Shown here: positions 57,394-64,000 of the stretch, piece after piece | Position numbering within the stretch: the stretch's first letter is position 1 | Layout of the letters: each line of letters starts with the position of its first letter | From: Acinetobacter genomosp. 15BJ | GTDB lineage: Bacteria > Pseudomonadota > Gammaproteobacteria > Pseudomonadales > Moraxellaceae | Direction of reading: 5' to 3' | Assembly: GCF_000400715.1 (NCBI RefSeq) | Contig: NZ_KE007347.1 | Coordinates: forward strand, 2,022,995 to 2,086,994 | Length of the DNA stretch: 64,000 nucleotides | The notes under the pieces: model-generated | Databases searched by the model: none | Seen by the model: only the letters and a program-made list of their open reading frames with translations | Told to the model about the DNA's origin: nothing | Translations under genes and position numbers: made by a program

Positions 57394-58407
57394 TTAGTGC
57401 GCGTAACTTTTTTGCGAGTTGCTTTGTGCTGCATAACTGGCAGACCACTGTTCCAGAATGTTTTGATAAGGTTTGATAAATTGTTCTTCAACAAATTTCC
57501 CTTGTTCAATCGCTAAACGACTACGTTCTTCTCGGTCATATACAATGCGAGTTAGTGAATAATCTTGGTTGCTCAAACTTGGTTGATAGGATTTGCCTGC
57601 CACTGAATTGGCATTGTAAATTTCAGGACGGTAAATCTTCTGGAAGCTTTCCATGGTGCTGATGGTGCTGATCAATTCCAGATTGCTGTAATCCGCCAAC
57701 AAATCCCCAGAGAAATAGAAGGCCAACGGCGCAACACTATTTGGCGGCATGAAATAACGCACTTTTAAGCCCATTTTCTGGAAATACTCATCCGTTAATG
57801 AATATTCATCTTGCAGATATTCCGTACCCAATACTGGATGTTGGTTTTCAGTACGTTGATAGACCTTGCTGCTGGAAACACTGAGGCAGATCACAGGTGG
57901 TTTTTTAAAGTTTGCCTTGTAAGTCTCTGACTCAATAAAGCTCTTAAACAAGTTGCCATGTAAGTCGCCGAAGTTCTCTGGTGTGCTAAATCCAGACTGA
58001 TTTTTATTATGCTCAAGCAATAGCACACTGAAATCATAATCACGCACATAAGAAGAGAAGTTATTGCCAACAATACCTTCAATCCGTTCATTGGTTTTTT
58101 GATCGACAATATTGGTTTTTAAAATTTCAATCAAAGGCAATGCATTGCTATCAGCGCCCGCTTCAACCTTCATCTCAACAGAAATAATCTCAAGCTCGAC
58201 CGCATAACGATCTCCTTCTGGATTATCCCAATGCGCCAAGGTATTGAAACGATTGTCGATCATTTTTAGGGTATTACGCAGATTCTCTTGGCGGCTTTGA
58301 CCACGAGCCAAATTGGCAAAGTTGGTTGTAATACGGGTATTTTCTGATGGGTAATAGTTCTCATCAAAACGAATACTCTTGATCGTAAAATTAAATGCGC
58401 TACTCAT
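57394..58407 (-). CDS. mesX: DUF1852 protein MesX, partner of MesD
   Basis: A 337-aa soluble protein of family DUF1852. It has no signal peptide or metal-binding motif that I can name; notable blocks are NTLAHWDNPEGDRYAVELEIISVE, PVICLSVSSSKVYQ and KVRYFMPPNSVAPLAFYFSGD. Published genetic work on Acinetobacter baylyi shows that MesD activity requires this family and oxygen, suggesting that MesX takes part in generating or delivering the methyl group. First gene of the module, with GGCGG before the ATG and a perfect MetR-type motif 105 bp upstream. Confidence 0.88.
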   Translation of the reverse strand: MSSAFNFTIKSIRFDENYYPSENTRITTNFANLARGQSRQENLRNTLKMIDNRFNTLAHWDNPEGDRYAVELEIISVEMKVEAGADSNALPLIEILKTNIVDQKTNERIEGIVGNNFSSYVRDYDFSVLLLEHNKNQSGFSTPENFGDLHGNLFKSFIESETYKANFKKPPVICLSVSSSKVYQRTENQHPVLGTEYLQDEYSLTDEYFQKMGLKVRYFMPPNSVAPLAFYFSGDLLADYSNLELISTISTMESFQKIYRPEIYNANSVAGKSYQPSLSNQDYSLTRIVYDREERSRLAIEQGKFVEEQFIKPYQNILEQWSASYAAQSNSQKSYAH

Positions 58408-58511
58408 TTTAATCCGCCACCCTAATTTCTGAGATAAATCTGAATTTCTGTATAGAGTGATTTATACCGTAATCAAGAGATGAATAAAAATGATTTAATC
58501 TAAGTCCAAAA

Positions 58512-58524
58512 TGAATGAAATTCA
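58512..58524 (-). promoter_or_regulatory. MetR-type motif upstream of mesX
   Basis: TGAATGAAATTCA fits the MetR consensus TGAA-N5-TTCA exactly, inside a slightly longer palindrome ATGAAT-GAA-ATTCAT. It lies 105 bp before mesX and 500 bp before mqo. MetR is a homocysteine-responsive activator of methionine synthase genes. Confidence 0.55.
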
Positions 58525-58899
58525 TGTTTAGAAATTTGCTGAGATGAAAATAACTCAACATCATCAGTTCAAGATGTATTTTCAGATCGGTTCAGCTCAA
58601 GAAGTTTAAGGCTGATCTGGATAAAGCATAGGCTGCATATAAATCATACAAGGCCGTATTGTTCTCTCATCGATACATCATTCAATGATGCTTAACTGTG
58701 CATTTTTTTATTATTTAAATCATCCTATTTGGTCAAAATGTGACTGATCTCTCTAAACCATAAGTCTAAGATTTACTAGAACTTTCTACAACTTTCACAC
58801 AATAAATCATCAAAGTTGGCTTGATTTGTACATTTTGAAACATTAGTTCAACTAAAATACCGTCTAAATTAAAGTAAAATTCATGAACTAACTTCTTCA

Positions 58900-58936
58900 A
58901 CATCAGTGTTAAGGCGATCCCTTGCCGTACTGATGT
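58900..58936 (+). promoter_or_regulatory. Hairpin in the mqo leader region
   Basis: ACATCAGT (58900-58907) pairs with ACTGATGT (58929-58936) around an inner AAGG-CGATC-CCTT stem. It lies 90 bp before the mqo start and has no T-run, so a 5' leader element or protein site is more likely than a terminator. The rest of the 617-bp gap (58408-59025) shows no gene. Confidence 0.4.
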
Positions 58937-59025
58937 GCCTTTATTGCGCCTGTATCATCATTTAAATTCTTTCTCTCTATATCGCTTGTCATATAGAGCG
59001 TCATTTAATTTTTAAGGTAAATTGA

Positions 59026-60666
59026 ATGAAAAAATTTTGGAAATATTTATTAGTACTACTCGTAGTATTAATTATTATTGCAATTGCCTTTCTTTTTAGA
59101 CCAGTTGCGTCTAAGGCAATTAAAACCACCAGTAACGAACCAACTGTCGATGTCGTACTCATCGGTGGCGGGATCATGAGTGCCACTTTAGGTACTTACC
59201 TCAACGAATTACAACCCGACTGGAATATCCGCATGTATGAACGTCTTGATGCTGTGGCACAAGAAAGTTCAAACGGTTTTAACAACGCGGGTACAGGCCA
59301 CTCTGGCTTTATGGAAATGAACTATACCGAAGAAAAAGACGGTAAAATGGACATTTCTAAAGCTGTAAACGTGGCGGGTCAGTTTGAAATTGCCAAACAG
59401 TTCTGGGCATACCAAGTGAAGCAAGGTGTACTCGGAACACCAAATACCTTCATTAACCCAGTACCACACATTGCTTTCGTATGGGGCGATAACGTGAATT
59501 TCATGGAAAAGCGTTATGCTGCCATGGTTCAAAACCCATTATTCGCTGGCATGAAATTGAGTGAAGACAAAGCTGAAATTCAACAATGGGCACCATTGGT
59601 GATGGACGGTCGTGATCCTCAACAAAAAGTGGCTGCAACCCGTATGGACGTTGGTTCTGACGTGAACTACGGTGCAATCACCAAGCAGTTGATTGGCAAT
59701 CTTGAAAAGAGTCCAAACTTCAAACTCAGCACTTCAACTGAAGTGACGGGTATCAGCAAAAACGATGACAACACTTGGTCTGTGGCTTTCAAAGATTTGA
59801 AATCTGGCAAAGTTGATCATGTGAAAACACGTTTTGTGTTTATTGGTGCAGGCGGTGCTGCAATTAAATTATTGCAAATGACTGGCTTACCAGAAGCGCA
59901 ACAATATGCTGGCTTCCCTGTTGGTGGTGAGTTCCTTGTAACGGACAACCCAGCAGTAACAGCAAAACACACTGCTAAAGTGTATGGTCGTGCTGATCTT
60001 GGTGCGCCTCCAATGTCTGTTCCACATATCGATACCCGTTATATCGACGGTAAAAAATATGTGTTGTTTGGCCCATTCGCAACCTATTCAAACAAGTTCC
60101 TAAAAAATGGTTCACAGCTTGATTTGCTTGCATCGACCAACAAAAACAACGTATTGCCGATGGCAGCAATTGGTCTACAAAATGCTGATCTTGTTCAGTA
60201 CCTCGTAAGCCAAGTGTTGATGTCTGATGCAGATCGTTTCAATGAGTTGAAAAAATACTACCCTGAAGCTGATCCAAAAGACTGGCATTTACAACAAGGT
60301 GGTCAACGTGTTCAGATCATCAAAAAAGAGCCGGGCAAACCTGCTAAATTGCAATTCGGTACAGAAATCTTTACCTCTAAAGATAAGTCTGTAACTGCAT
60401 TGTTAGGCGCTTCTCCGGGTGCATCTACATCACCTTACATCATGCTCAACTTGCTTGAAAAAGCATTCCCTGAGCAAACCAAAGGTGAATGGAATGCTAA
60501 GTTGCATGAGATCGTACGTTCTTATGGCAAAGACCTTTCAACCGATCCAGCGTTGTTAGATCAAATCCGTCAGTACTCAAGTTCAACTTTGGGCTTGAAC
60601 TATACGACTCCAGCAAACTTAGTTCCTGCTAAGAAAGTTGTTAAAGCTGAAGCTGTTGCTCAATAA
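59026..60666 (+). CDS. mqo: Malate:quinone oxidoreductase, membrane-anchored
   Basis: A 546-aa FAD enzyme that oxidises malate to oxaloacetate and reduces quinone, serving the TCA cycle and respiratory chain. A hydrophobic anchor (about residues 5-26, [18 protein letters not shown]) precedes the FAD motif [17 protein letters not shown] (about 43-59). Family blocks include [23 protein letters not shown] (in parts), FPVGGEFLV and the C-terminal [19 protein letters not shown]. The N-terminal anchor is extra relative to many Mqo proteins, which are peripheral. AAGG is 8 nt before the ATG. Confidence 0.96.
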   Translation: MKKFWKYLLVLLVVLIIIAIAFLFRPVASKAIKTTSNEPTVDVVLIGGGIMSATLGTYLNELQPDWNIRMYERLDAVAQESSNGFNNAGTGHSGFMEMNYTEEKDGKMDISKAVNVAGQFEIAKQFWAYQVKQGVLGTPNTFINPVPHIAFVWGDNVNFMEKRYAAMVQNPLFAGMKLSEDKAEIQQWAPLVMDGRDPQQKVAATRMDVGSDVNYGAITKQLIGNLEKSPNFKLSTSTEVTGISKNDDNTWSVAFKDLKSGKVDHVKTRFVFIGAGGAAIKLLQMTGLPEAQQYAGFPVGGEFLVTDNPAVTAKHTAKVYGRADLGAPPMSVPHIDTRYIDGKKYVLFGPFATYSNKFLKNGSQLDLLASTNKNNVLPMAAIGLQNADLVQYLVSQVLMSDADRFNELKKYYPEADPKDWHLQQGGQRVQIIKKEPGKPAKLQFGTEIFTSKDKSVTALLGASPGASTSPYIMLNLLEKAFPEQTKGEWNAKLHEIVRSYGKDLSTDPALLDQIRQYSSSTLGLNYTTPANLVPAKKVVKAEAVAQ

Positions 60667-60683
60667 GCAACGCTAAGCACGTC

Positions 60684-60715
60684 AAAAAGGGAGGAGTTTC
60701 AGCTCTTCCCTTTTT
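60684..60715 (+). terminator. Terminator of mqo
   Basis: GGGAGGAG-N6-CTCTTCCC (one G-T pair) with A5 before and T5 after, 18 bp past the stop codon. Confidence 0.85.
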
Positions 60716-60745
60716 CTTTATTTGTATGTTTTAAATCTACGCCTT

Positions 60746-61987
60746 ATGTCTTCTGCTGTACCTCATTCTGCTTTTGCTGCATTTTCCAGTCGTGACTTCA
60801 CGTTATTGACCGTCAATCAATGCTGCCTGACCTTTGCGGTGCTGATTCAAGAAGTACTGATCGCGTTTTATCTGTATCAAATTACCAAGAATCCACTTAT
60901 CCTCGGCTTGGTCGGGATCATGGATTTTTTACCCTTTCTCATCCTCTCTTTATGGGGCGGTTATATTGCTGACCGTTTTAATCGTCAACGTATTTTGCAG
61001 ATCAGCTTTAGCTTTGCCATCCCCTTATCGATTGCTTTGTGGATAAGTTTTGATCTTTTCCACACCCAAACCATCAGTGCAAATTTATTATTAATCTTCT
61101 CCTTGAGTATTCTCTTTTTATTTGGCTGTATTCGCGGCATATACAGTCCCTGTTTTAATTCTTTACGTCCTTTTGTCGTACCTGAGCATTTGTATACCAA
61201 TGCAGCAACATGGACCAGCATGTGCTGGCAAGCCAGTGGCATTGTTGCCCCCGTCATTGGTGGCTTCCTGCTTGCTCATCTCGATCTAGATATTACTTTT
61301 AGCGTCATTGTGACACTTTTTCTAGGTGGCAGTATTGCCCTCTGGTGTTTGCAAAAACGAGATTTCCCGCAAATCCAAACGGCGTCGGTGACTCAAAGTC
61401 TAAAAGAAGCACTGCATTTTATTTTTAAAACCAAAATTATTTTTTGGGCCATGTTTCTCGATCTGAGCTCAGTTTTTTTTGGTGGCATCATCGCGCTATT
61501 GCCAATTTTCGCCCAAGATGTTTTACAGATCGGTGCAGATGGTTTTGGTCTATTACGCGCTGCACCTGCTTTTGGCGGCTTGGTAATGATGATCATTTTG
61601 ATTCGCTATCCACCAAAATCTAGACCGTGGCAGATGATGCTGATAGCAGTGACAGGCTTTGGCCTCTGTACTTTGTTATTTGCTGTTACCAGACAACTCT
61701 ATTTTTCTGTCGCAGTTCTCATTATTATGGGAGCATGTGACAGCATCAACATTGTCATTCGTCAAACAATTCTGCAACTTATTCCACCCAAGGACATGCT
61801 TGGGCGTGTGGCAGCCATCAATGGCATTTTTGTCACCTCGAGTAATGAACTGGGGGCGTTGCAGTCCAGTGTGATGACGCGCTTTTTCAGCGTGATTCCT
61901 GCGATGTTGATTGGTGGTTCACTGTCTTTGCTCTGCGTTGTTTTAACAAAGATCAAGACCAAAGATTTATTTAATTTTCGTTTTTAA
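60746..61987 (+). CDS. MFS transporter (EntS-like, MFS_3 type)
   Basis: A 413-aa inner-membrane transporter with about 12 helices. The loop between helices 2 and 3 has the MFS signature GGYIADRFNRQRIL (about residues 70-83), and CMWQASGIVAPVIGG-type and GRVAAINGIFVTSSNELGAL blocks recall the EntS/MFS_3 group of exporters for siderophores or macrolides. The substrate is not known. I take ATG 60746; an upstream TTG at 60722 is open but neither has a clear ribosome binding site. The mqo terminator precedes it, so it has its own promoter or depends on readthrough. Confidence 0.85.
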   Translation: MSSAVPHSAFAAFSSRDFTLLTVNQCCLTFAVLIQEVLIAFYLYQITKNPLILGLVGIMDFLPFLILSLWGGYIADRFNRQRILQISFSFAIPLSIALWISFDLFHTQTISANLLLIFSLSILFLFGCIRGIYSPCFNSLRPFVVPEHLYTNAATWTSMCWQASGIVAPVIGGFLLAHLDLDITFSVIVTLFLGGSIALWCLQKRDFPQIQTASVTQSLKEALHFIFKTKIIFWAMFLDLSSVFFGGIIALLPIFAQDVLQIGADGFGLLRAAPAFGGLVMMIILIRYPPKSRPWQMMLIAVTGFGLCTLLFAVTRQLYFSVAVLIIMGACDSINIVIRQTILQLIPPKDMLGRVAAINGIFVTSSNELGALQSSVMTRFFSVIPAMLIGGSLSLLCVVLTKIKTKDLFNFRF

Positions 61988-62029
61988 TTCCCTTATTAAA
62001 CAAACAGCTATTTTAAAATCCAATGTGAT

Positions 62030-62485
62030 ATGAAACATACTTTGCCCGCGTCTTCAGGCCTCTCTAAATTTATTATTTTTTCCGTTTTTGTATGGCTGGT
62101 GCTGTTGTGGCTGCAATCGACCTATATCGTCGTGATTGGTGGTGATGCCTATCTATTCTGGACCTCATTCGGTCTTTTGATACTTAATCTTCTCAGCCTA
62201 CGCCCCAATATATTAAAAAATCGTATCGCTTTGGTCATTACGGTGGCCTTGCTGATCTACCTGCTATTCCACTCCTTGTTCTGTACTTATTTAATGATCG
62301 CTTTTTATTGTATTTTCTATCTCTATTCAGGCGAATATAAAAATAAACGTGCCATTAAACTGATCGGCCTGTTTTTGATTATGATCATCTTTGCGATCTA
62401 CCAAACCCAATCCTTGCACGAACTGAAAAGCCACTATGCCACTTATGAAACAGGTGAAACTTGGCAAAAATACGGCGCTTTATAA
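62030..62485 (+). CDS. Hypothetical integral membrane protein, 151 aa
   Basis: A 151-aa protein with about four to five close hydrophobic helices (FIIFSVFVWLVLLWLQ; FWTSFGLLILNLLSL; LVITVALLIYLLFHSLF; YLMIAFYCIFYLY; IGLFLIMIIFAIY) and a charged last 25 residues. I do not recognise the family. It follows the MFS gene by 42 bp in the same direction and is probably co-transcribed with it. A strong terminator lies 10 bp after the stop. Confidence 0.72.
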   Translation: MKHTLPASSGLSKFIIFSVFVWLVLLWLQSTYIVVIGGDAYLFWTSFGLLILNLLSLRPNILKNRIALVITVALLIYLLFHSLFCTYLMIAFYCIFYLYSGEYKNKRAIKLIGLFLIMIIFAIYQTQSLHELKSHYATYETGETWQKYGAL

Positions 62486-62495
62486 GTTAGCCCAT

Positions 62496-62528
62496 AAAAA
62501 AAACCTCACATAAAGTGAGGTTTTTTTT
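62496..62528. terminator. Bidirectional terminator before the BCCT gene end
   Basis: A8-CCTCAC-ATAAA-GTGAGG-T8, a textbook symmetric hairpin between convergent genes. Confidence 0.95.
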
Positions 62529-62541
62529 ATTGTTCAATAGA

Positions 62542-64000
62542 CTAATCTTGAGAGTCTGGATACAAAGGACGATTTCCGGGACTAATGCGATTGATATGCA
62601 AGAAAGTCATATGACGTTCGTACTTATCCAAGATGTCATTAATCACCTGTTCTTTGGTGTATCCAACTAGATCATTGTCCTGTGAACCCTCATACAAGAA
62701 GGTTTCCAGACGGTAGTAGAACTGCTTACCACGTTTACCGCGCTCACTAAAGGTCGGCGCAATATAGCGTACCGGCCAGATCTGATACACGAAGTTATGT
62801 TCTTCTTCGATGTAAATGGTGAGATCAAGATGATACAGGCTTTCGCTTTCTTCGACTTCGCCCTGCGTCACTTCGACATTCATGCCACGCTTCACCAACT
62901 CATCCGCCACAGTTTGTACCGCAGGTTTACACACGCTATCGAGCATGCGTTGCGTTTCGCTGCTACCCGGATGATGCATCACACGGGACAAACGCTGTTT
63001 CCAATTCAAGATATCCACGTTTCCGACCACAGGTGCAGCATTCAGACTCCGGCTGGCTTTACGATAATCCTCTAAACGTAAGGATTTATACAGCCCAGCC
63101 ATCACCAACAGCATGACAAAGCTAAACGGTAAACCCATGATCACGGTGGCACTTTGCAGTGCGGTAATCCCGTTTGCCATCAACATCGCCACGGTGAGCA
63201 GGCCAATTGCAGTTGCCCAGAAAATTCTCAGCCAACGCGGTGCATCGTTATCGACATTGGAGAACTTGGTGGTAAAGTTACCCAGTACCAACGCGCCCGA
63301 ATCGGCAGACGTCACATAGAACAATAGACCCGTAATGGTTGCGATACCCGCAATAAAGGCAAAACCCGGATATTGCGCCAACAGGTCATAAAAACCATGT
63401 GCAGGATCAGTCAATACGGTTTGTGCCAGTGCAGTATTGCCTTCAAAAATCACGTTATATAAGGCGCTATTCCCGAAAATAGACAACCACGTAATCGTGA
63501 ACAATAAAGGAATGATCAAGGTGCCGCAGACGAATTCACGAATGGTACGACCACGCGAAATACGTGCCAAGAACAGCCCCACAAATGGTGACCATGCCAC
63601 CCACCATGCCCAGAAGAACAAGGTCCAACTGTTCATCCAGTCTTTTGGTCGGTCAAAAGCAAAGCTTTCCAAGGCCAAACTCGGGAAACGACTGATATAG
63701 TCACCAAAGTTTTGTACCAAGGCATTGAGCAGGAATTCGGTATTACCGAGGAACAGCACGAACAACATCAAGCCAATCGCGGCATAAATGTTGATTTCCG
63801 ACAGCACCTTAATACCCTTATTGACCCCAGCCGTCACCGAAATAATAGTCACAATCACAGCAAGACCAATCAGGGCGATCTGAATCCACAGGTTCTCAGG
63901 TACGCCAAACAGCACATGCAGACCATAATTGATCTGCACCACTGCGATACCACAGGTGGTGGCAATACCAAAAATCGTCCCAATGACGGCGGCTGTATCA
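62542..64000 (-). CDS. betT: BCCT-family choline/betaine transporter, 5' truncated by the window
   Basis: At least 486 residues of an inner-membrane BCCT carrier; the start is beyond the window, because the frame stays open through AAVIGTIFGIATTCGIAVVQ to position 64000. The family tryptophan-rich helix is WTLFFWAWWVAWSPFVGLFLAR followed by ISRGRTIREFVCG (each given in part). A hydrophilic C-terminal domain of about 150 residues (YLRLEDYRKASRSLN onward) is typical of the BetT choline carriers, where it senses osmotic state; short carnitine or betaine carriers lack it. Choline uptake for glycine betaine synthesis is the likely role. Confidence 0.85.
   Translation of the reverse strand, partial: DTAAVIGTIFGIATTCGIAVVQINYGLHVLFGVPENLWIQIALIGLAVIVTIISVTAGVNKGIKVLSEINIYAAIGLMLFVLFLGNTEFLLNALVQNFGDYISRFPSLALESFAFDRPKDWMNSWTLFFWAWWVAWSPFVGLFLARISRGRTIREFVCGTLIIPLLFTITWLSIFGNSALYNVIFEGNTALAQTVLTDPAHGFYDLLAQYPGFAFIAGIATITGLLFYVTSADSGALVLGNFTTKFSNVDNDAPRWLRIFWATAIGLLTVAMLMANGITALQSATVIMGLPFSFVMLLVMAGLYKSLRLEDYRKASRSLNAAPVVGNVDILNWKQRLSRVMHHPGSSETQRMLDSVCKPAVQTVADELVKRGMNVEVTQGEVEESESLYHLDLTIYIEEEHNFVYQIWPVRYIAPTFSERGKRGKQFYYRLETFLYEGSQDNDLVGYTKEQVINDILDKYERHMTFLHINRISPGNRPLYPDSQD

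Noticed and set aside
62542..63942. Complete BCCT gene starting at 63942
   Set aside because: The frame continues to the window end with family-typical residues, so the gene is truncated by the window.
1..64000. tRNA, rRNA, prophage or integrative element
   Set aside because: No tRNA cloverleaf, rRNA, integrase or phage structural genes were recognised in any gap or frame.

Overview
The window reads as a chromosomal segment of an Acinetobacter-type gammaproteobacterium. The evidence is gene content: a BfmR/BfmS two-component pair, a membrane-anchored malate:quinone oxidoreductase, a complete NADH dehydrogenase I operon with a fused nuoCD, a divergent fpr/finR pair, and a folate-independent methionine synthase module (core MetE plus DUF1852) of the kind characterised in Acinetobacter baylyi. 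Base composition is AT-rich and intergenic regions are short. I cannot name the species. No rRNA, tRNA or CRISPR array was seen.

Layout. 1-9 kb: metG, an orphan exported protein, a decayed IS5-like transposase, an MBL-fold hydrolase, a LysE-type exporter, oleate hydratase, a SAM methyltransferase and a DUF1345 membrane protein. 9-12.4 kb: an efflux operon (TetR, EmrB-like MFS, HlyD/EmrA-like adaptor) with a palindromic candidate operator. 12.5-23.6 kb: housekeeping and hypothetical genes, fpr/finR, a TonB-dependent siderophore receptor behind a Fur box, a cold-shock-domain protein and upp. 23.6-38.7 kb: nuoA-N, 13 genes on the minus strand ending at a strong terminator. 38.7-49 kb: a 297-bp terminal-inverted-repeat element with a TA duplication, a MASE1-GGDEF protein, bfmRS, and nrdA - small membrane protein - nrdB. 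49-55.2 kb: an accessory-looking block with a 1551-residue RTX/type I secretion protein, a small partner gene and a TetR regulator. 55.3-58.4 kb: a structured non-coding stretch, then flavin reductase - mesD - mesX. 58.4-64 kb: mqo, an MFS transporter, a small membrane protein and a BCCT (BetT-like) choline transporter cut by the window end.

How it works together. NADH enters the quinone pool through Nuo and malate through Mqo. NrdA/NrdB supply deoxynucleotides, and the region before nrdA carries a DnaA box and two NrdR-like boxes 32 bp apart. MesX/MesD, probably with the adjacent flavin reductase, make methionine without folate or B12, and a perfect MetR-type motif lies upstream of mesX. The less explained parts are the RTX protein with its partner gene, the structured intergenic stretch at about 55.3-55.6 kb, and the terminal-inverted-repeat element, which may supply part of the promoter of the GGDEF gene.
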